Shown here piece by piece: positions 6,654 through 10,552 of a DNA stretch of 10,552 nt; the first letter of the stretch is position 1; each line of letters opens with the position of its first letter. The DNA lies in contig JASLBD010000458.1 in assembly GCA_030146745.1 (NCBI GenBank), positions 1 to 10,552 on the forward strand, read 5' to 3'. Below the pieces are notes generated by a model. The model was given only the letters and a program-made list of their open reading frames with translations. It did no database searches and was not told the origin of the DNA. A program made the position numbers and the translations under genes. Origin of the DNA: Allosphingosinicella sp. GTDB lineage: Bacteria > Pseudomonadota > Alphaproteobacteria > Sphingomonadales > Sphingomonadaceae.

Positions 6654-7178
6654 GTGGACCCGTTCGTCGCTGAGATCCGCATCGTCCCCTTCACCTTCGC
6701 GCCCAAGGGCTGGGCCTTTTGCGACGGGCAGCTCCTGCCGCTCTCGCAGAATACGGCGCTTTTCGCGCTGCTCGGCACGGTCTACGGCGGCGACGGCAAG
6801 AGCACCTTCGCCCTTCCCAACCTGCAGGGAGCGGCGGCGCTGCACCCCGGCCAAGGCTCGGGCCTGAGCGTACGACGCCTGGGGGAGATCGGCGGATCGG
6901 CCACCGTCACTCTGCTCGTGTCGGAGATGCCGGTGCACACGCACACGATGAGCGCCAACACCAACCCGGCGACGATCACCGTGCCGGCGGCCGACCAGTC
7001 GTTCGCCCGCAGCGGAGGCGGCGCCTTCTACAAGGCCTCGCCCTTCGGGACCACCGCGCAGATGGCGCCCCAGGCGCTGCCGCCGGCGGGGGGGAGCCTG
7101 CCGCACAACAATCTGCAGCCGTACCTCGTCCTCAACTACATCATCGCGATGCAGGGCGTATTCCCGCCGCGACCCTGA
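6654..7178 (+). CDS. Phage tail-collar domain protein (MdpB-like), third of three
   Basis: A 174-residue paralogue, the most diverged of the three. It has GWAFCDGQLLPLSQNTALF (19-37), LLGTVYGGDGKSTFALPNLQ (39-58), MPVHTHTM with H-x-H at 95 and 97, and GGSLPHNNLQPYLVLNYI (146-163) before a GVFPPRP end. The GTG at 6654 is taken as the start because a perfect AGGAGG (6640-6645) lies 8 nt upstream and the resulting N-terminus (first codon read as Met, then DPFVAEIR) aligns with the paralogues. A longer frame from 6564 would overlap the second gene by over 70 bp and has no matching sequence. It has a Gly-rich insert (SGGGAF, 120-125). The Tat-signal protein gene follows after 21 bp. Confidence 0.9.
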   Translation: MDPFVAEIRIVPFTFAPKGWAFCDGQLLPLSQNTALFALLGTVYGGDGKSTFALPNLQGAAALHPGQGSGLSVRRLGEIGGSATVTLLVSEMPVHTHTMSANTNPATITVPAADQSFARSGGGAFYKASPFGTTAQMAPQALPPAGGSLPHNNLQPYLVLNYIIAMQGVFPPRP

Positions 7179-7199
7179 TTCGTCGCCGGGGGGCCTAAA

Positions 7200-7655
7200 A
7201 TGATCAGGGAGAATTCATCCCGACCGTCTCGCCGCGCATTGCTGGCGGGGATCGGTCTCGGCATGGCAGCGGCGGGGGCCTTCGCCGCGCCGGCCCTTCA
7301 ACTCAGCTGGACCCGCAAGCCCGGCGCGAAGGACAGCTGGTGGGAGCGGCAGTTCACGTCGCTCTCGAGCGCCGGCGCGGAAGAATGGAGCCGCCGGCTC
7401 GGCTCCCAATTCGCATTTGCCGGCGGAGCCACGGCGAAGCTCGCCGCGGTCTCTCCGCTTCGCTCGCCCGGGCGGCGCCCGCCGGGCCTGCGGGGCGGCG
7501 CCTTCGCCATCGTCTTCGAGTCGGCGGGCGCCCCGCTTCCGGCCGGCGACCGAATCCTCGACGTCAGCCATGCCGAGGGCGGCGCGATGAAGATCTACTT
7601 CAGCGCCTGCACCGACACATGCGGCGGACAGCGGCTCCAGGCCATTTTCAACTGA
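7200..7655 (+). CDS. Tat-exported small protein with a domain of unknown function (DUF6916-like)
   Basis: A 151-residue protein. Residues 1-29 form a twin-arginine signal: PSRRALLAG with R11-R12, a Gly/Ala-rich hydrophobic stretch, then an A-F-A cleavage site near 29. The mature domain (about 52-151) runs through EEWSRRLGSQF, AAVSPL, GAFAIVFES, LPAGDRILDVSH and KIYFSACTD to a C-terminal RLQAIFN. This layout resembles a small beta-rich family that I believe is catalogued as DUF6916, but I could not check. It is clearly related to the minus-strand gene at 8166-8447, which ends RYEAVFN. C137 and C141 could pair after export. The start at 7200 is preceded by a GGGGGG run 8 nt upstream. It sits between the collar triplet (21 bp before) and the GNAT gene (4 bp after), probably in one operon. 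Function unknown. Confidence 0.8.
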   Translation: MIRENSSRPSRRALLAGIGLGMAAAGAFAAPALQLSWTRKPGAKDSWWERQFTSLSSAGAEEWSRRLGSQFAFAGGATAKLAAVSPLRSPGRRPPGLRGGAFAIVFESAGAPLPAGDRILDVSHAEGGAMKIYFSACTDTCGGQRLQAIFN

Positions 7656-7659
7656 TCCG

Positions 7660-8169
7660 ATGCCGCCGCCGCTCCGCGCAGCCGCCCGGCTGGGCGTATC
7701 CTACCGGGAATCGACCGACGCCGATCTCGGCTTCGTGGCTCTCGTCTACGCCTCGACCCGAGTCGAGGAGGTAGCCGCTGCCGGCTGGCCGGTGGAGGTC
7801 CAGCACCAGTTCCTCGCTCATCAGGCGGATGCCCAGCATCGTCACTACCGGACCCATTATCCGAACGCCGAATGGCTGGTGATCGAGCGCCGCGGCGAGC
7901 CGATCGGGCGCCTCTACATCGACGAGTGGCCGACCCAGATCCGGCTCATCGACATCTCGCTTCTGCCCGAGGGCCGCGGCGGCGGCGTCGGCGGTGCGAT
8001 CCTCGCCGACCTCCAGGACATGGCGGCCGCGAAGGGAAAGCCGCTCAGCATCCATGTCGAGCGCAACAATCCGGCCATGCGCCTCTACCTTCGCCTCGGC
8101 TTCGCCAAGGTCGACGAGCACGGCGTATACGATCTTATGGAATGGCGCGCGCCGACCGCCGAAGCCTAG
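7660..8169 (+). CDS. GNAT family N-acetyltransferase
   Basis: A 169-residue cytoplasmic protein with the GNAT fold, which transfers acetyl from acetyl-CoA to an amine. Visible elements: N-terminal YRESTDADLGFVALVYAS (15-32), a central strand WLVIERRGEPIGRLYIDE (72-89), the DISLLPEGRGGGVGG segment with the R106-G-G-G-V-G pyrophosphate-binding loop, and the C-terminal RNNPAMRLYLRLGFAKV (135-151), the usual motif B. The acceptor cannot be read from the sequence. The ATG at 7660 lies 4 bp after the previous stop with only a weak ribosome binding site, so translation is probably coupled. As last gene of the collar-DUF unit it could modify one of those proteins, or a small molecule; this is inference. 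Its TAG overlaps the stop of the convergent gene in a shared CTAG. Confidence 0.92.
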   Translation: MPPPLRAAARLGVSYRESTDADLGFVALVYASTRVEEVAAAGWPVEVQHQFLAHQADAQHRHYRTHYPNAEWLVIERRGEPIGRLYIDEWPTQIRLIDISLLPEGRGGGVGGAILADLQDMAAAKGKPLSIHVERNNPAMRLYLRLGFAKVDEHGVYDLMEWRAPTAEA

Positions 8170-8447
8170 TTGAAAACGGCCTCGTAGCGGGTGCCGTCGC
8201 CGTCCCGGGCCAGGGGCACTATGAAGATCTCGAACACGTCGTCGCCCTGGCGTATCGTGTATATCGCCTGCGGCAGCACGGGATCGGCAGGCCCCCGCCA
8301 TTCGAGCACGAAGGCGCCCGCTTTCCGGCCCGAAGGCGGCAGCGGCTGCACCTTGGCGAGCGTCAAGGGAATGGGTTCCTCGCCGAGCAGAAGCTCGAAC
8401 GCCTGGCCTTCCCGGCCCCTGAATTCGTCCAGCCCCAGCTCCCGCAT
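8166..8447 (-). CDS. Small cytoplasmic protein related to the Tat-exported one (DUF6916-like)
   Basis: A 93-residue protein without signal peptide or membrane segment. It consists of the domain only: LDEFRGREGQAFEL, LTLAKVQPLPP, AGAFVLEWRGP, VLPQAIYTIRQGDD, FEIFIVPLAR and the C-terminal RYEAVFN. The order and spacing match the mature part of the plus-strand protein at 7200-7655 (LGSQFAF, LAAVSPL, GAFAIVFES, LPAGDRILDVSH, KIYFSAC, RLQAIFN). The start at 8447 lies 9 nt after the stop of the SH3 gene, with only a weak ribosome binding site, so the two are probably co-transcribed and coupled. The stop overlaps that of the convergent GNAT gene. Function unknown; the family name DUF6916 is from memory and unverified. 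Confidence 0.8.
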   Translation of the reverse strand: MRELGLDEFRGREGQAFELLLGEEPIPLTLAKVQPLPPSGRKAGAFVLEWRGPADPVLPQAIYTIRQGDDVFEIFIVPLARDGDGTRYEAVFN

Positions 8448-8456
8448 CGCCGCTGC

Positions 8457-8942
8457 CTACTCCAGCGTGCCGCCGGGGTCGAGGCCCCAGAAATGGCCGG
8501 TGCGGATATAGCCCTTGCGGTCGCCGACCTCGAGGAGGCACCAGCCGCCCGTGCATTTCGAAAGGCGGCCGACCACTCCGGGCTCGGCCAGATAGCGGAC
8601 CTTCGAATCCTCGGACCGATCCTGGTGGAGCGGCCGCGCCGCGTCGCCGGTGACGAGAGCCGTCCTCCGGTCGCTCAGCAGCCGCTGCAGCATCCAGCCC
8701 GTCGTTCCGTCGGGGTCGCTGACCTTGCGCCAGTTGGGATAGGTTTCGACGACCCGGATCGGCAGGTCGGAGCGGACGTACAGCCAGGTCGCCGGATAAT
8801 TCTGCCCCGGCCCCGTGCGCATCATCGCCTTGCCCGCGCTGATCGAGGCCCAATAGGGGGTCGCGCGTTCGTTCTGCGCCTGGGCCGCTCCCACCGTCAG
8901 GCCGAGCGCGAGCGCGGCCGCCAGCATGACTCTCCTCGCCAT
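8457..8942 (-). CDS. Secreted protein with two bacterial SH3-like repeats
   Basis: A 161-residue protein starting with a clear Sec signal peptide (MARRVMLAAALALGLTVGAA, cleavage after A-Q-A near 22), so likely periplasmic. Two SH3-like repeats follow. The first (about 30-90) has ASISAGKAMMRTGPGQNYPA and ends GTTGWMLQRLL. The second (about 92-155) has ALVTGDAARPL and ends GDRKGYIRTGHFWG. The RTGPG and G-W/Y-[MI] pattern is that of SH3_4/YgiM-type domains, often linked to cell-wall binding; the ligand here is not known. C130 and C135 could form a disulfide. The ATG at 8942 follows AAGGAGG with 6 nt spacing, a strong site. It is divergent from the 2-hydroxyacid dehydrogenase gene across 98 bp and precedes the small DUF gene by 9 bp. 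Confidence 0.9.
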   Translation of the reverse strand: MARRVMLAAALALGLTVGAAQAQNERATPYWASISAGKAMMRTGPGQNYPATWLYVRSDLPIRVVETYPNWRKVSDPDGTTGWMLQRLLSDRRTALVTGDAARPLHQDRSEDSKVRYLAEPGVVGRLSKCTGGWCLLEVGDRKGYIRTGHFWGLDPGGTLE

Positions 8943-9040
8943 TTCGAGCCTCCTTCACCCGCCTCTTAGTCAGGAGCAGTGCCCGGGTTCAACGCCCATC
9001 TGCCTTGACGCCTCCCCTGCCCTTTCCCCAAGCGGGACGA

Positions 9041-9985
9041 ATGAAGGTGATCGTCACCCGGAGGCTCCCCGACCGCGTCGAGGCGAAGCTCGCGGAACGC
9101 TTCGACGTCGAGTTCAATTCGGCCGACCATCCGTTCGACCGGGCGCGGCTTCAAGACGCGATGAGGCGCTGCGACGTACTGGCGCCGAGCGTTCGCGACC
9201 GGATCGACGCGGGTCTCGTCGCCGGGGCCGGCCAGAGCTTGCGCCTGATCGCGAATTTCGGCGCCGGCACCGACAATATCGACCTTCCGGCGGCGAAAGC
9301 GCGCGGGATCGCGGTCACCAACACTCCGGGCGTCCTGACCGAGGACACGGCCGATCTGGTGATGGCGCTGATCCTGATCGGCCCGAGGCGGCTCGGCGAA
9401 GGCGAGCGCAACCTGCGCGCCGGCCGGTGGCGCGGCTGGGGGCCGACCGACCAGCTGGGCGCAAGCCTCACCGGCAAGGCGCTCGGGATCGTCGGCCTGG
9501 GAAGGATCGGCGGCGCGGTGGCCCGGCGGGCCCGGGCGTTCGGAATGGCGGTCCATTATAACAATCGCCATCCCGTGCCTGGGGAGAAGGCCCGCTACTG
9601 GCCGGATCTCGACGCCATGCTGCCCGAAATGGACGTGGTCAGCCTCAACACGCCCTACGGCCCGGAAACCCGCCATCTGATCGACCGCCGCCGGCTCGGC
9701 CGGATGCGCTGCGACTCCTGGCTGATCAACGCCGCCCGCGGCGGGCTGGTCGACGAAGAGGCGCTGATCGAGGCGCTGGCGGCGGGCCGGATCGCCGGCG
9801 CCGGGCTCGACGTCTATCCCAACGAGCCCGAGGTCGATCCGCGGCTGCTCGATCTGCCCAATGTCGTGCTTCTCCCCCATCTCGGCTCGGCAACTCTGGA
9901 GAGCCGCACGGCCATGGGCGAGAAGGTCCTCGCCAACCTCACCGCCTTCGCCGAAGGGCGCGAGCTGCCGGACAGGGTCGTCTGA
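9041..9985 (+). CDS. D-2-hydroxyacid dehydrogenase, glyoxylate/hydroxypyruvate reductase type
   Basis: A 314-residue cytoplasmic oxidoreductase that reduces 2-oxoacids such as glyoxylate or hydroxypyruvate to D-hydroxyacids. The N-terminal substrate domain has ANFGAGTDNID (71-81) and TNTPGVLTEDTADLVMAL (93-110). The Rossmann part has GIVGLGRIGGAVARR (149-163, GxGxxG at 152-157). The catalytic triad is present: R233 in INAARGG, E262 in DVYPNEP, and H280 in LLPHLGSAT. After the second beta strand the sequence is HYNNRH (172-177) with no acidic residue, which hints at NADPH rather than NADH; this is inference. The ATG at 9041 gives the family N-terminus MKVIVTRRLP; an in-frame TTG at 9005 is rejected. 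The stop lies 14 bp from that of the convergent gene. A gyaR/ghrB-like role is likely but substrate is not decided. Confidence 0.93.
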   Translation: MKVIVTRRLPDRVEAKLAERFDVEFNSADHPFDRARLQDAMRRCDVLAPSVRDRIDAGLVAGAGQSLRLIANFGAGTDNIDLPAAKARGIAVTNTPGVLTEDTADLVMALILIGPRRLGEGERNLRAGRWRGWGPTDQLGASLTGKALGIVGLGRIGGAVARRARAFGMAVHYNNRHPVPGEKARYWPDLDAMLPEMDVVSLNTPYGPETRHLIDRRRLGRMRCDSWLINAARGGLVDEEALIEALAAGRIAGAGLDVYPNEPEVDPRLLDLPNVVLLPHLGSATLESRTAMGEKVLANLTAFAEGRELPDRVV

Positions 9986-9999
9986 TTCCGTCGCGTCCC

Positions 10000-10552
10000 T
10001 CAATCCCCCGTCAGGATCCGGTCAACCAGCTGCTTCACGGTCGGCACGAAGCCGTTCGAGTAGAACGGATCGTTCTTGAAGCGGAAAGCGGCGTGGCCGG
10101 CGAACATCAGATTCCCGTCGACCGGGCCGCCATGAGCGATGTCCTGCAGAGTCTTCTGGATGCAGAAGCTGCGCGGGTCTGCGAGCCGGCCGGTCGTGTT
10201 CTTCTCATTGTCCGCCCAGGATGAGAAGGCGCACTGGCTGAGGCAGCCCATGCAGTCCGCCTGGTCGCGGCGGATCTGAACCTTCTCCTCGGGTGTGACG
10301 AAGACCAGGGTCTCGTCGGGAGTCTTCAGGGTCTCGGTGAAGCCCTGCGCGAACCATTCGCGGGCATGGAGCAGGTCCCCCCTCGTCACCCAGAAATTCT
10401 TCCTGGTGCCGACCCCGACGTCGAGCTGGAAGCAATGGTCGCCCAGCTCCTCCTTGGTGAAGGCGATCTGGCGGTGCGAACGCGCCTCGAGGCTCCTCAG
10501 GAACGGGTTGTACACCGCCGAGCTGTAGAAGCCGGTCGGCGAGAAACGGTGG
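10000..10552 (-). CDS. Probable NAD(P)H-dependent flavin oxidoreductase / nitronate monooxygenase family protein, C-terminal part
   Basis: The frame is open to the right edge, so the N-terminal part, including any FMN-binding barrel core, lies outside the window. A GTG at 10513-10515 is in frame but the conserved-looking sequence continues upstream of it (HRFSPTGFYSSA), so it is not the start. The 183 visible residues include YNPFLRSLEARSHRQIAF, VTPEEK, DCMGCLSQCAFSSW, TTGRLADPRSFCIQKTL, and a C-terminus GHAAFRF, DPFYSNGFVPTV, LVDRILTGD. I recognise this ending as that of long (about 460-residue) proteins annotated as nitronate monooxygenases in sphingomonads and relatives, from memory only. 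The C-x2-C-x3-C group at 100, 103 and 107, with C130, is unusual for simple nitronate monooxygenases. It converges on the hydroxyacid dehydrogenase gene. Confidence 0.6.
   Translation of the reverse strand, partial: HRFSPTGFYSSAVYNPFLRSLEARSHRQIAFTKEELGDHCFQLDVGVGTRKNFWVTRGDLLHAREWFAQGFTETLKTPDETLVFVTPEEKVQIRRDQADCMGCLSQCAFSSWADNEKNTTGRLADPRSFCIQKTLQDIAHGGPVDGNLMFAGHAAFRFKNDPFYSNGFVPTVKQLVDRILTGD

Noticed and set aside
5609..7178. Prophage or tailocin remnant
   Set aside because: Only collar-domain genes are present; no other structural, lysis, replication or integration gene and no attachment-site repeat is visible within the window. Sequence outside cannot be judged.
7648..8958. Long minus-strand frame across the GNAT, small DUF and SH3 genes
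   Set aside because: It overlaps three genes with recognisable domains or signals and gives an Arg/Gly/Ala-rich product without motifs.
8966..10003. Minus-strand frame across the hydroxyacid dehydrogenase
   Set aside because: The plus strand has a complete dehydrogenase with cofactor and catalytic motifs; the antisense frame has no recognisable domain.

Overview
The window is a high-GC chromosomal segment that looks alphaproteobacterial, most likely from a sphingomonad (Sphingomonas/Sphingosinicella type). This rests on base composition, tightly packed genes with GGAGG-type ribosome binding sites, and REP palindromes of the GTCATCCCGGCGAAGG type, which are common in sphingomonads and other alphaproteobacteria. 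The placement is an inference. There are no rRNA or tRNA genes, CRISPR arrays, transposases or integrases.

Layout. Positions 1-851 hold the 3' part of an exported metzincin-like protein gene, closed by a strong intrinsic terminator. About 570 bp follow with no convincing gene, but with a perfect 21-bp palindrome and a REP hairpin. On the minus strand, 5445 down to 1424, lies a trehalose-type operon in the order otsB - GH15 hydrolase - otsA. OtsA makes trehalose-6-phosphate from UDP-glucose and glucose-6-phosphate, and OtsB dephosphorylates it to trehalose. The GH15 enzyme between them is probably a trehalase or an alpha-glucoside hydrolase. An inverted pair of REP elements sits between the GH15 gene and otsA.

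From 5609 on the plus strand is the most unusual part. Three tandem paralogous tail-collar (MdpB-like) genes are followed by a Tat-signal protein with a small domain of unknown function and by a GNAT acetyltransferase. No other phage gene is present. Facing this set on the minus strand are a secreted SH3-repeat protein gene and, 9 bp after it, a second gene for the same small domain, this time without a signal peptide. Its stop codon overlaps the GNAT stop in a shared CTAG. The two related domains bracket the GNAT gene from opposite strands, so the whole block may be one functional unit of unknown role.

The right end has a D-2-hydroxyacid dehydrogenase gene (glyoxylate/hydroxypyruvate reductase type), transcribed divergently from the SH3 gene. 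Convergent to it is the C-terminal part of a probable nitronate-monooxygenase/flavin-oxidoreductase family gene that runs off the window.
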